Positions 55,368 to 63,451 of a DNA stretch of 64,000 nucleotides are shown piece by piece. The stretch comes from Paenibacillus borealis (GTDB lineage: Bacteria; Bacillota; Bacilli; Paenibacillales; Paenibacillaceae): NCBI RefSeq assembly GCF_000758665.1, contig NZ_CP009285.1, forward strand, positions 1,302,001 through 1,366,000. The letters are read 5' to 3'. Position 1 is the first letter of the stretch; the number at the start of each line of letters is the position of its first letter. A model generated the notes under the pieces. That model had not been told where the DNA came from, made no database searches, and was given only the letters and a program-made list of their open reading frames with translations. Made by a program: the position numbers and the translations under genes.

Positions 55368-55907
55368 TTACTCTATATCAAAAAAATCAAGTGTCATTTT
55401 AGCCATTTCTTCTTTAGATTCCTTACAATCGCGTATAATCCATTTTTTCAATATACTCCATAACCCTGCAGCCATCATCGTTCTCATATAATCTTTTTCT
55501 AATTCGCTATGATACTCTCGCTTAGTACCTATGATATGTTCCATCGCTTCTAAGTAAATAACGTATTGGTCGTTAAGAAGTCCATATAATTGATTTTGGA
55601 TTAAAATATGCAGAAAAACTTTATGTTTTTCCCAAAATGTGAAATAGGCAAGGGGCATGTCATGAGGTCCTAAGTTTTGATCACTAATATATTTAAAAAA
55701 ATCTTGAAACATCAAATCAATGATTTCGATGAGGACAGCTTCCTTGGATGTGAAGTTGCGGTAAAAGGTTTTCCTAACAAGTTCAGCTTTATCACAAATC
55801 TCTGTAATCGTGATATTGCTATAGGGTTTCTCTTGTAAAAGATCAATTAAAGCATCGCTTAACCATTTCTTTGATCGTTGCGCAATAGGATTAACGCGAG
55901 TAGACAT
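55368..55907 (-). CDS. TetR/AcrR family regulator
   Basis: The 179-residue protein starts at ATG 55907, 7 nt after AGAGGTGAT. The helix-turn-helix region reads DALIDLLQEKPYSNITITEI, then VRKTFYRNFTSKEAVLIEI. The C-terminal half is of the kind found in Firmicute TetR proteins with a TetR_C-type dimer domain. It is divergent from the CrtC-lipocalin gene, with two related palindromes between, so it most likely represses that operon and itself. The region is clearly richer in A+T than the groEL side. Confidence 0.88.
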   Translation of the reverse strand: MSTRVNPIAQRSKKWLSDALIDLLQEKPYSNITITEICDKAELVRKTFYRNFTSKEAVLIEIIDLMFQDFFKYISDQNLGPHDMPLAYFTFWEKHKVFLHILIQNQLYGLLNDQYVIYLEAMEHIIGTKREYHSELEKDYMRTMMAAGLWSILKKWIIRDCKESKEEMAKMTLDFFDIE

Positions 55908-55923
55908 GTCACAAATCACCTCT

Positions 55924-55946
55924 AATGTGTAACCTCTGTCACACTT
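55924..55946. promoter_or_regulatory. Candidate TetR operator 1 (proximal to tetR)
   Basis: Read on the minus strand, AAGTGTGACA-GA-GGTTACACATT is an imperfect palindrome just upstream of the tetR ribosome site. It shares the 10-bp word AAGTGTGACA with operator 2. Confidence 0.5.
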
Positions 55947-55994
55947 ATTGACTGCTTCATAGACATCCAATTATAATCTAATCCAACAAGTTAT

Positions 55995-56011
55995 ACAAGT
56001 GTGACACTTGT
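55995..56011. promoter_or_regulatory. Candidate TetR operator 2 (proximal to the lipocalin gene)
   Basis: ACAAGTGT-G-ACACTTGT is a perfect 17-bp palindrome, 20 nt upstream of the ATG at 56032, where binding would block transcription or translation start. Confidence 0.6.
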
Positions 56012-56031
56012 TAGATGCGGAGGAATTTAGA

Positions 56032-57129
56032 ATGAATAAGCTAGTGACTTTAGCGCATACAAATGAAGATTACAAAAGATTAGGAATCACGAAAGAACCT
56101 GCTAAATGGGAAGATGGTATGAGGACGGATGGTCAAGCGGGAAGTTACGAATGGTGGTATTTTGACTCCGAATTTACAGATGGAACTAAAATTGTAGTCG
56201 TGTTTTTCACCAAGTATGAGTTCGACCTCAAAGGTGAGGCATGCCCAACGATACGGTTTGATCTGACGTTGCCTGATGGGAGAAGTATTTCGAAAAAAAT
56301 ATCGGAAGAGAAAGGTAGCACTATCCGCGCTTCCAAAGAAACATGCGATGTGAAAATTGATAGAAGTAGTATCCAATATTCCAATGGAAATTATTTGATC
56401 CATTTCGTTGACGATGATATTGAATATCGCTGTACCATGAATTCTATCGTGCCCATGTGGAGACCTAAAACAGGACATATATTTTTTGGAGAGAAGCAAA
56501 AGGATTTCTTCGCATGGTTCGTAGCCCAGCCTTCTGCCGATCTGGAGGCCGTACTTACTGTGAATGGTCAACGTCGTGAATTAGTCGGTAACGGATATCA
56601 CGATCATAATTGGGGCAACGCAGAAATGAATAGGCTCATAAATCATTGGTACTGGTGCCGTGCTAATATTGGACCTTATACCATAATATCGTGCGATATC
56701 ATTGCTGAGAAAAAGTATGGTTATACACGTATGCCTCTCATCATGATCGCTAAGGACGGTAAGGTTCTGGAAGATCGAGAGGAGAACACAAGAATAGAAC
56801 GAAAGGATACGATTAATCACCCCATTACAAAGAAATTCATGGATAACCAATTGAAGTTTATTCAGTCCTCTGGCAATAACACTTCTTATCAAATTGAGTA
56901 TCATCGGGAATCTGATATCGTTGCGAGTTCTTTATTGGACGGCATGAAGCTTTCTTTACCTATGCGTGTCGTTGTAAAAGTTTTGAAAATGAATCCAACG
57001 TATGTTCGTAGTGTTGGGAAAGTTAAGTTGACAGTCAACGAAAATGGGAAGCAAAAGGTGTATCAGCAGGAAGGTCTGTGGGAGCAGATGTTCTTTAGCA
57101 ATATCAAAGACGCCATTATTTGTGAATAA
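56032..57129 (+). CDS. CrtC/AttH-type lipocalin-like domain protein
   Basis: The 365-residue protein carries the hydroxyneurosporene synthase (CrtC)/AttH lipocalin-like fold. The diagnostic YEWWYFDSEFTDG is at about residues 40-52 and GYHDHNWGN at about 188-196, with WYWCRANIGPYT after it. No signal peptide is seen, so it is probably cytoplasmic. Relatives hydrate carotenoids or act on hydrophobic substrates, but most are uncharacterised. The ATG at 56032 follows GGAGGAA. It is 20 nt before a flavodoxin-fold oxidoreductase gene, suggesting a two-protein pathway on a quinone- or terpenoid-like compound under TetR control. Confidence 0.8.
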   Translation: MNKLVTLAHTNEDYKRLGITKEPAKWEDGMRTDGQAGSYEWWYFDSEFTDGTKIVVVFFTKYEFDLKGEACPTIRFDLTLPDGRSISKKISEEKGSTIRASKETCDVKIDRSSIQYSNGNYLIHFVDDDIEYRCTMNSIVPMWRPKTGHIFFGEKQKDFFAWFVAQPSADLEAVLTVNGQRRELVGNGYHDHNWGNAEMNRLINHWYWCRANIGPYTIISCDIIAEKKYGYTRMPLIMIAKDGKVLEDREENTRIERKDTINHPITKKFMDNQLKFIQSSGNNTSYQIEYHRESDIVASSLLDGMKLSLPMRVVVKVLKMNPTYVRSVGKVKLTVNENGKQKVYQQEGLWEQMFFSNIKDAIICE

Positions 57130-57149
57130 TAGGAGGAGAACGAGTTCAT

Positions 57150-57767
57150 ATGAAAGTACTCATTATATTTGACCATCCTTACACAGCGAAGGCTTCTGAG
57201 AATATTCCTCATCAGAGAAGCTATTCAGCAGCATTATTGGCTTCAATTACTAGAGGTCTTCATTCCGGTGGGCACGAAGTAGATCTCATTGACTTGCACG
57301 CAGATGGATTTAATCCTGTGATGTCAGCGGAAGAACTATCGGCGTGGAGACAAAAGAAAACCCTCGACCCTCTTGTAAAAGATTATCAAAAAAGATTGTC
57401 TGCAGCGGAACATATCATTTTTCTTTTCCCAATTTGGTGGGAATCGATGCCTGCATCAACAAAAGGGTTTTTAGATAAAGTGTTTGTTAAAGGAATCATT
57501 TATGAGGAACCTAAAAAAAGTAGACCCTTTGTTAACCAGTTAAAAAAGCTTAAGGGAGTATCACTATTAACAGTAATGGCCACCCCAGGGTTCTTATACA
57601 GATGGATATTTGGTAATCCCATTACTAAAATACTATTTCGTGGCACATTTCGGAAAATGGGGTTTCACAAGCTGAAGTGGTATAACTATGCTGGTATGGA
57701 TGGTCGTACACTACAAGTTAGAACGAAAGCTTTAGAAAAAACAGAGAAACGCTTTGCATCACTCTAA
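57150..57767 (+). CDS. NAD(P)H-dependent oxidoreductase, flavodoxin-like fold
   Basis: The 205-residue protein belongs to the KefF/MdaB/NQO1 group of FMN- or FAD-binding quinone reductases. It starts MKVLIIFDHPY, has SGGHEVDLIDLHADGFNPVM and the flavin loop FLFPIWWESMPASTKGFLDKVF (about residues 90-111). The ATG at 57150 follows GGAGGAGAACG. It is cotranscribed with the CrtC-like gene. Its role may be quinone detoxification or a redox step on the same substrate. Confidence 0.87.
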   Translation: MKVLIIFDHPYTAKASENIPHQRSYSAALLASITRGLHSGGHEVDLIDLHADGFNPVMSAEELSAWRQKKTLDPLVKDYQKRLSAAEHIIFLFPIWWESMPASTKGFLDKVFVKGIIYEEPKKSRPFVNQLKKLKGVSLLTVMATPGFLYRWIFGNPITKILFRGTFRKMGFHKLKWYNYAGMDGRTLQVRTKALEKTEKRFASL

Positions 57768-57885
57768 GTATCAAGATTAGCAATTACGATGGCAGTAATG
57801 GAGTAGGGGAGTGGCAACTCAGATTATGGGAGCCATTACTAAATCCGCAACGTGTGAGATAATGCCCACTGGCTCAGGTGAACTG

Positions 57886-58480
57886 ACCCCAAAAACTTAG
57901 ATATTTTGTATTTTAAGCTGCCTTCAAGGACTGTAGCCGGTATTCTACTGGAGACAATTCTTGGAGCTTTTCTTTAGTTCTTCGATGATTCATGATCTCC
58001 CGGTTATACAGGTCCATGATGGGCGAAAGGTATCTTTCTACCAAAGAGATGGAACTCAGTTACATCCGTTACCCACTTCTCATTTGGTGCATCTGCCTTG
58101 AAATTTCTTTTCAAGAGATGGGGTGCGATCTTTCCGGGCTCCCCTTTGTACGAGCGATACTTCTTCCTACGAACCATACAATGAAGTCCGAGTTCCTTCA
58201 TTTAAGGATTTATATGTTTTACTCCATCCATCATCCTTATCTTTTTCGCTGGAACGGATACTGTCTTTTGAAGGACGGCATAGCCGTTTCTACTTGTTAC
58301 GGTGGACTGAGAATGAACGGAACTGTAGTTCGCGACGCTCGCTAATATTTGGTTACATGCTAGAATTCTCCTTTTCAGCCTCCCTCTGCTATCTTTCTGC
58401 GCAGTTTCCACCTTGTCCTCCTTTGCCGATGTTCCTTGGAAGTATGCACTTCTCCTCAGTACGTTCATGAGAGTTCCTCC
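57886..58480 (-). pseudogene. IS3-family transposase remnant with internal deletions
   Basis: Minus-strand pieces of an OrfB are recognisable: [35 protein letters not shown] (first catalytic D), then after deletions NREIMNHRRTKEKLQELSP and EYRLQSLKAA with a stop. A possible end repeat, TGACCCCAAAAACTTAGAT, stands at about 57885. The middle of the DDE domain is missing, so it cannot be active. It differs from the IS150-group element at 41455. The stretch 57768-58712 has no other gene. Confidence 0.75.
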
Positions 58481-58712
58481 ACAATGCAGCCCTCCCCGCA
58501 ATAGCCCTCCACTCCTCTAAGCCTCACGCCGCCATTCTAACAATATACTCCTCAACCCAATCAACAATGCTTCTGAAAGAGTAGATTACTATGAGGGTGT
58601 TGTGGTGTGAGCGGTGGCAAGGGCTTTTGCCGAAAATGTGGACAGGGGGTAAGGGTGCAATCTATATCCGATGGCATGATCTCGATTACTTTATAGGAAC
58701 GGGGGGATACAA

Positions 58713-58967
58713 ATGGATTTCAGTGCATTGACTGGCCTTTTTGTGAATAACAATGGTTCGGTCGTGCTAAATGTTCTGTTATCTACTGCATTAATCTGGA
58801 GTATAAAGCAAATAGCGAACAAAGAGAAAGTGATTCAGAATTACCAGAAACGTGATGAAGAGAACGAAAAGCAGCTGAATGAATATAACCGTACGCTCGT
58901 AAAGCTGCTGATCGAGAGAGGTACCGCAGAGAAAAAACCTAATGATGAGGAGGTCGTCAACAAGTGA
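58713..58967 (+). CDS. Small membrane protein with coiled coil, holin-like (BhlA/UviB type architecture)
   Basis: The 84-residue product has an N-terminal hydrophobic segment (NNNGSVVLNVLLSTALIWSI, about residues 12-31) followed by a charged coiled coil (KEKVIQNYQKRDEENEKQL). This is the layout of BhlA/UviB holin-like proteins in Bacillus phages and bacteriocin loci, but I see no decisive motif. The ATG at 58713 follows GGGGGGAT. It overlaps the next small gene by 4 nt and no endolysin is present. Confidence 0.6.
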   Translation: MDFSALTGLFVNNNGSVVLNVLLSTALIWSIKQIANKEKVIQNYQKRDEENEKQLNEYNRTLVKLLIERGTAEKKPNDEEVVNK

Positions 58968-59140
58968 AGCTCCTCGATATATTCAGAAAACACGAGATGA
59001 AGCCCAGCCGGGTCAAGCTTGAAATTGATACCTTGGGCCAAATTCAGGAAGCGTATGAATCCAATGATCTGGAGAGACTCATTGATCTGCACCGCACCGG
59101 CTTAGGTAGAAGGGGAGATGATCTGCATGGAAATTGTTGA
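58964..59140 (+). CDS. Small protein of unknown function
   Basis: The 58-residue product starts at GTG 58964, after GAGGAGGTC, overlapping the upstream gene by 4 nt. It reads MKLLDIFRKHEMKPSRVKLE and continues with a helical, charged sequence. It ends 14 nt inside the next gene. The tight coupling on both sides supports it as real. No family is recognised; phage-derived small proteins of this type are common. Confidence 0.6.
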   Translation: MKLLDIFRKHEMKPSRVKLEIDTLGQIQEAYESNDLERLIDLHRTGLGRRGDDLHGNC

Positions 59141-59510
59141 CTTGACACTGATCACACTGGAAACGATAGCCTTTATTGCTTTTACTGCTTATGTAATCCG
59201 TTACCGCAGGTATTTTTTGGGACGAGGCCCCTTGCGGACCTATAATCTGTATCTCCGGAGTGTATGGGTTACCTATGGCGCCGTGGCCCTGCTATGTCTC
59301 AATCTGCTGTGGGGGCGGATGAATATTATTCTCGGATATAATGTGGACGGCAGTCTGTCGAACATCATACGGGAGTATGTGCTGATTCTGACTCTCGTAA
59401 TGCTGGTATTCGCAGGCTGGATGCATAAGGAGCTATGGGATGCCAACCGGCGTGATGCAAAGACCCGGAACCGTTCAAACCAATCAGACAGACAACATAG
59501 GCTCAAATAG
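59127..59510 (+). CDS. Three-helix membrane protein of unknown function
   Basis: The 127-residue product has three membrane segments (about residues 5-23, 48-65 and 85-103) and a basic, hydrophilic tail. I start it at ATG 59127, 9 nt after AAGGGGAG; an ATG at 59118 touches that ribosome site. It forms an operon with the two preceding small genes. The three together resemble a lysis or membrane cassette of a prophage, which fits the phage relics upstream, but this is an inference. Confidence 0.65.
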   Translation: MEIVDLTLITLETIAFIAFTAYVIRYRRYFLGRGPLRTYNLYLRSVWVTYGAVALLCLNLLWGRMNIILGYNVDGSLSNIIREYVLILTLVMLVFAGWMHKELWDANRRDAKTRNRSNQSDRQHRLK

Positions 59511-59534
59511 GCTCAATCCGACCCTATCCCATCC

Positions 59535-60818
59535 TTAAACAGATTCAATCTGAAAAAGCACCAGCTCCAGCTGAAACAGATTGTCACTGTACAAGATATG
59601 AAACAATCCTCCGGCGTTCTCTATAGTTGTGCGGATATTTTGGAGTCCAATGCCATGGGAACGCTTATCGGGCTTCGTGGTCACAATATCCCCGCGTGTG
59701 TTTTTGACAATAACATGGGAGTAAGGATTCTGTATCCGCATAAATAAGCTGTTGTTCAAATAATGCATATGTACGGCGATGTACCGGTCCGGCACCGGGT
59801 TCACCTGACGGGCTGCTTCAATCGCATTATCCAGGGCGTTCCCCAGAATAACACTGATGACAGGGGTATCGAGACTAAGCCGTGGTGGAAGATGGAGATC
59901 CAGGCGGAAACCAATACCCTCAGCAGCCGCATTCCGCTGCTTATAATCAAGGATGGAATCAATCACCGGATTGCCGGTATGGCAGTAGTCTGCGGATTGC
60001 CCGGTCCAGCCAAGCAGCGCATCCAGCTCCGCAGCGGAAGCGGAAGCTGTTTCTTCCCCGCTGTGGATACTGGCACGCAGGCCCAGCAGGATATTATTGA
60101 AATCATGACGGAATTTGAAGGCTTCCTCCTGAAATTCGCGGTTTCTGTGATACTGATTCACATAATAGCTGTTCTGCTGCTCCAGCAGCAGGCGCAGGCT
60201 CCGTTCAGACTGAATGCCCATTACGCGGTCACTGAGCACAAAGATCAGGAAGTTAATGGCCAGCAGCAAGGCCGGGACCACCGGGAACAGCTGCGGATAG
60301 AGCTGGAAGAACGGGTGATTGGACAGCTGCAGCAGTGCAGCAATACTAAGAACAGGGCAGAGAAACAATAGGGACCATAACCAGCCGGCCAGATGACCGC
60401 TGCCATCCCCTTTGACCAGCCGCCGCAGCAGGAAGACGAGCAGCAGCATAAGCAGCTTGGAGAGCAGCAGGCTTATCCTGTAACCGGTGTCCGTGTAGGC
60501 CAGCGGTATTACACCATCTCCGAGAACGATCAATGCGGATATAAATAAGGCAGCGTATATCCGCCACTTGAAACCGCCCTGGTAAAGCAGAGAGAGACAT
60601 AGAATAAGTCCGGTATTCGCTGCGAGCAGAACGGTGTCCGGGAGTGCGCTGTGATGCAGCAGGAGGTGGGCACCCGGATACAAGGTGTAGATCAGAATGA
60701 GAAGTGTACCCGATTGCACACGGCAGCGGAAGCAGTGGTTGAAGAATGAATGAAGGATGACCGGAATCAGCGGCAGAGCAGCGAGATACAGGAGTTCATC
60801 CAAGAGTGCGGGGTTCAA
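59535..60818 (-). CDS. Sensor histidine kinase, GHKL/AgrC type
   Basis: The 427-residue protein has six or seven N-terminal membrane helices (to about residue 205). The phosphorylated histidine lies in EAFKFRHDFNNILLGLRASI (about residues 232-251), and the ATPase domain has GNALDNAIEAAR (N box) and GIGLQNIRTTIENAGG (G box). It belongs to the peptide-sensing AgrC/GHKL group. The start is TTG 60818 after GGGGGGAGA. It overlaps the response regulator gene by 4 nt. No peptide pheromone gene is evident nearby. Its output may be the divergent ABC exporter. Confidence 0.9.
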   Translation of the reverse strand: MNPALLDELLYLAALPLIPVILHSFFNHCFRCRVQSGTLLILIYTLYPGAHLLLHHSALPDTVLLAANTGLILCLSLLYQGGFKWRIYAALFISALIVLGDGVIPLAYTDTGYRISLLLSKLLMLLLVFLLRRLVKGDGSGHLAGWLWSLLFLCPVLSIAALLQLSNHPFFQLYPQLFPVVPALLLAINFLIFVLSDRVMGIQSERSLRLLLEQQNSYYVNQYHRNREFQEEAFKFRHDFNNILLGLRASIHSGEETASASAAELDALLGWTGQSADYCHTGNPVIDSILDYKQRNAAAEGIGFRLDLHLPPRLSLDTPVISVILGNALDNAIEAARQVNPVPDRYIAVHMHYLNNSLFMRIQNPYSHVIVKNTRGDIVTTKPDKRSHGIGLQNIRTTIENAGGLFHILYSDNLFQLELVLFQIESV

Positions 60819-61549
60819 GCCATCTCCCCCCTGAAGTTCAGATAAGCCTTCCGTACAGATTGGCTGTGTTTGTCACTGACCGGCAGTTCCCGGCCGTTAA
60901 CCAGTACTATTTTTTTGGCGCTGATTGCTTTAACCGAATAGAAATTCACAATATAGGACTGATGAATCCGCACAAAATGGCTGACGGGCAGCTTTTGCTC
61001 TTCTTCCCTCAGCTTGCCGTAATACTGCAGCAGGCCGTCCCTGGTAACAAGCGTGATTTTTCTGATGCTGCTCTCCAAATAGAGAATCTCCCGGTATGGA
61101 ATCCGCAATTCCTGGCCTTTTTGCTGCACCGCAAGGAAATTCATCCGGTTCTGTCCCCTGGTGCGGATGGTTTTATGTAAGGCTTGCTCGAGCTTCCGCT
61201 TGAACAGCTCCGGCTCCACCGGCTTCTTAATGAAGCCTGACGGGCGCAGATCAAACAGCTGCACATGATATTGTTCATAGCTTGATATGTAAATGAGCTG
61301 TACCGGATCATTGATGTCGTCTTCCCGCAGGATCTGCCCCGCCGTAATTCCATCCAGTCCCCCCAGCTCAATATCCATATAAATGATGTCAAAGCAGCAG
61401 CCGTCCTTAAGGGCCCGGGTGAAGCTTTCTCCCGAATAGTACAATGAAATTTCAATTTTCTCACTCGAACTCTTCCCGGCAGCCAAGATCAGGTGTTCTA
61501 CCTCTCCGGCCATACGGGGGTCATCATCACAGACCGCGATATGAATCAT
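60815..61549 (-). CDS. LytTR family response regulator (AgrA-like)
   Basis: The 244-residue protein has a receiver domain, with DDD at residues 8-10 and the phosphorylated Asp in IIYMDIELGG (about residue 56), and a LytTR DNA-binding domain (about 135-235, HFVRIHQSYIVNFYSVKAI). I start at ATG 61549, 5 nt after GGAGGAA, rather than the ATG four codons earlier that overlaps that site. It precedes and overlaps the kinase gene. Confidence 0.92.
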   Translation of the reverse strand: MIHIAVCDDDPRMAGEVEHLILAAGKSSSEKIEISLYYSGESFTRALKDGCCFDIIYMDIELGGLDGITAGQILREDDINDPVQLIYISSYEQYHVQLFDLRPSGFIKKPVEPELFKRKLEQALHKTIRTRGQNRMNFLAVQQKGQELRIPYREILYLESSIRKITLVTRDGLLQYYGKLREEEQKLPVSHFVRIHQSYIVNFYSVKAISAKKIVLVNGRELPVSDKHSQSVRKAYLNFRGEMA

Positions 61550-61578
61550 GGGTTCCTCCAAATTGGATTTATCCCTTC

Positions 61579-61584
61579 ATTATA
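61579..61584 (-). promoter_or_regulatory. -10 box of the two-component operon
   Basis: On the minus strand TATAAT lies 30 nt before the response regulator ATG. The -35 region is poor, consistent with activation by the system itself. Confidence 0.4.
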
Positions 61585-61705
61585 CAGATTCTCCCTTAAT
61601 AACGACATGATCCCCCGTGAATTTGACACCGGCCGCAGCGGGCTGGAAGAGGCATGTTATCTTTATAGCCGTCAGCAGATCTGAAATAGAGAAGGAGTGT
61701 TGGGT

Positions 61706-62626
61706 GTGACGGCACTGGTGTTTGAGGCGCAGGGATTATCGAAGCAATACCCCTCGGGGTGCGCGCTGGATAAGCTCAGCATGAGAATTGAGGCGGGGGA
61801 TGTGTACGGATTCGTCGGGGAGAACGGGGCGGGTAAAACTACGCTGATGAAAATGATCGGCGGGCTGGTACACCCGACAGGCGGGAAGATGGCATTGTTC
61901 GGAGAGCAGGGCAAAACGGAGCTGATTGCGGCCAGACGCCGTATAGGCTTCCTGATCGAACGGCCTTCACTGTACCCGCAGATGAGTGCGCAGGAGAATC
62001 TGGGCTTCTATAGCCGGATCTTTGGAATCCGGGACAAGAGCAGAACCGCTGAAGTGCTGCAGATTGTAGGCCTTAGTGAGGCCGGGCCGAAGCGAACCGG
62101 GGAATATTCGCTTGGCATGCGGCAGCGGCTGGGTATTGCCATTGCACTGCTGAACCGGCCGGATTTCCTGGTGCTGGACGAGCCGGTCAACGGACTGGAT
62201 CCGGCGGGGATCGTGGAGATCCGGCGGATTCTGGAGCAGCTGGCCCATGAGCAGGGTGTAACGATCCTTATCTCCAGCCATATTCTGAGTGAGCTGCAGC
62301 TGCTGGCCGGCAAATATGGCTTCATTCATCAAGGGAGACTTGTGAAAGAGATCGATGCTGCTGAATTGCTGCAGTCTGCCCGGACGATGATCTGTATCAC
62401 AACCTCCGATCCGGCAACCGCAGCCGATATGCTGAAGCGGGAGCTGGAGCGCGAAGATATCACTATCAACCGGAAGGGGCAGATTGAGATTCCCAGGGAC
62501 ACGGTGAATTTGGAGCAGCTGATGTCAGCTCTTGTGCAGCTGGGGATCCCGGTTGACGGATTTAACCTGGCGGCTCCGAATCTTGAACATTATTATATGG
62601 ATCTGATCGGGGGCGGCGGAAGATGA
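61706..62626 (+). CDS. ABC transporter ATP-binding protein (BcrA-like)
   Basis: The 306-residue ATPase has Walker A GENGAGKTT (about residues 37-45), signature YSLGMRQRLG, Walker B FLVLDEPVNGLDP and ISSHILSEL after it. It resembles bacitracin and lantibiotic immunity exporters. I start at GTG 61706, 8 nt after AAGGAG; in-frame GTG 61697 and TTG 61700 lie in or beside that site. It overlaps the permease gene by 4 nt. The divergent LytTR two-component genes probably control it. Confidence 0.9.
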   Translation: MTALVFEAQGLSKQYPSGCALDKLSMRIEAGDVYGFVGENGAGKTTLMKMIGGLVHPTGGKMALFGEQGKTELIAARRRIGFLIERPSLYPQMSAQENLGFYSRIFGIRDKSRTAEVLQIVGLSEAGPKRTGEYSLGMRQRLGIAIALLNRPDFLVLDEPVNGLDPAGIVEIRRILEQLAHEQGVTILISSHILSELQLLAGKYGFIHQGRLVKEIDAAELLQSARTMICITTSDPATAADMLKRELEREDITINRKGQIEIPRDTVNLEQLMSALVQLGIPVDGFNLAAPNLEHYYMDLIGGGGR

Positions 62627-63420
62627 GAAATCTATGGAGGGCTGAAATCTATTTCCTGCGCAAGGACCTGGCGTTCAAAAGCGTCACGGCCGCATTCGCC
62701 CTGGCCAGCTTCGTGCTCGTTCTGATAATGGGCAGCAAAGGAGGCTATGCCTTAAGCAACTATGCGGAGCCGCTCCAGACGGCTGCTTCCTTCTCCATTC
62801 TGTTCTATCTGGTCATTCCGCTGCATGCCTGCTTCTTCTCTACGGAAGGCTTTGAGCATGGCTCAGTACAGAATATAATCGCCTCAGGCCAGAGCAGGGC
62901 GAAATATTTCACCGCTAAATATGTGTTGGAGCTGCTTGCAGTGCTAGGCTGGCTGCTGGAATTCTACGGCCTGTTCTATCTGTTCTCTCTCGCGGCTGCC
63001 CTGTTCACGGGTGCCCCCATCGGTCATTCAGGTTGGGCGGCAGATGCAGCAGCCGGTCTGGAGGCGTTTGGCCTGAATCTGCTCTATCTGGCGGCTTATT
63101 GTGCCGCAGTCATGATGCTGGGAATGCTGATCCGTATAACGGCCTCGGCTGTGGTGGCGGCTTTTTTCTTTATTTTTGGCAACTTTCTGCTCGCAGGGTA
63201 TCTCAAGGACTCATCCTCAGCCATACTGCGTACAGTTTCCGGGCATTCCCTGATGACGCAGATTCTGAAATTCTCGGGGATGTATGTCGAGCATTCACAG
63301 CGAATCGTTCTGTCAGGAGCGGCAGATTACAGGCGTGCGCTGTGGATTCCGGCTGTATGGATTGTTCTATGTCTGAGTGCAGCGCTGGTCTCTTTGGAGA
63401 AAAAAGATATTCATATATAA
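62623..63420 (+). CDS. ABC transporter permease (BcrB/ABC-2 type)
   Basis: The 265-residue protein has six membrane segments and the short N-terminal cytoplasmic helix (MRNLWRAEIYFLRKDLAFK) of ABC-2-type immunity permeases. The segment EGFEHGSVQNIIASGQSRAK is typical of this group. It overlaps the ATPase gene by 4 nt and forms the exporter with it. The substrate is unknown, perhaps a peptide antibiotic sensed by the neighbouring kinase. Confidence 0.87.
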   Translation: MRNLWRAEIYFLRKDLAFKSVTAAFALASFVLVLIMGSKGGYALSNYAEPLQTAASFSILFYLVIPLHACFFSTEGFEHGSVQNIIASGQSRAKYFTAKYVLELLAVLGWLLEFYGLFYLFSLAAALFTGAPIGHSGWAADAAAGLEAFGLNLLYLAAYCAAVMMLGMLIRITASAVVAAFFFIFGNFLLAGYLKDSSSAILRTVSGHSLMTQILKFSGMYVEHSQRIVLSGAADYRRALWIPAVWIVLCLSAALVSLEKKDIHI

Positions 63421-63451
63421 TGGGAGGAAAGAGTGCAAGGAGGCGGTCTGG

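Noticed and set aside
61623..61628. Perfect TTGACA before the ABC ATPase gene at 61706
   Set aside because: No -10 box at 16-18 nt; the nearest AT-rich hexamer is about 30 nt away.
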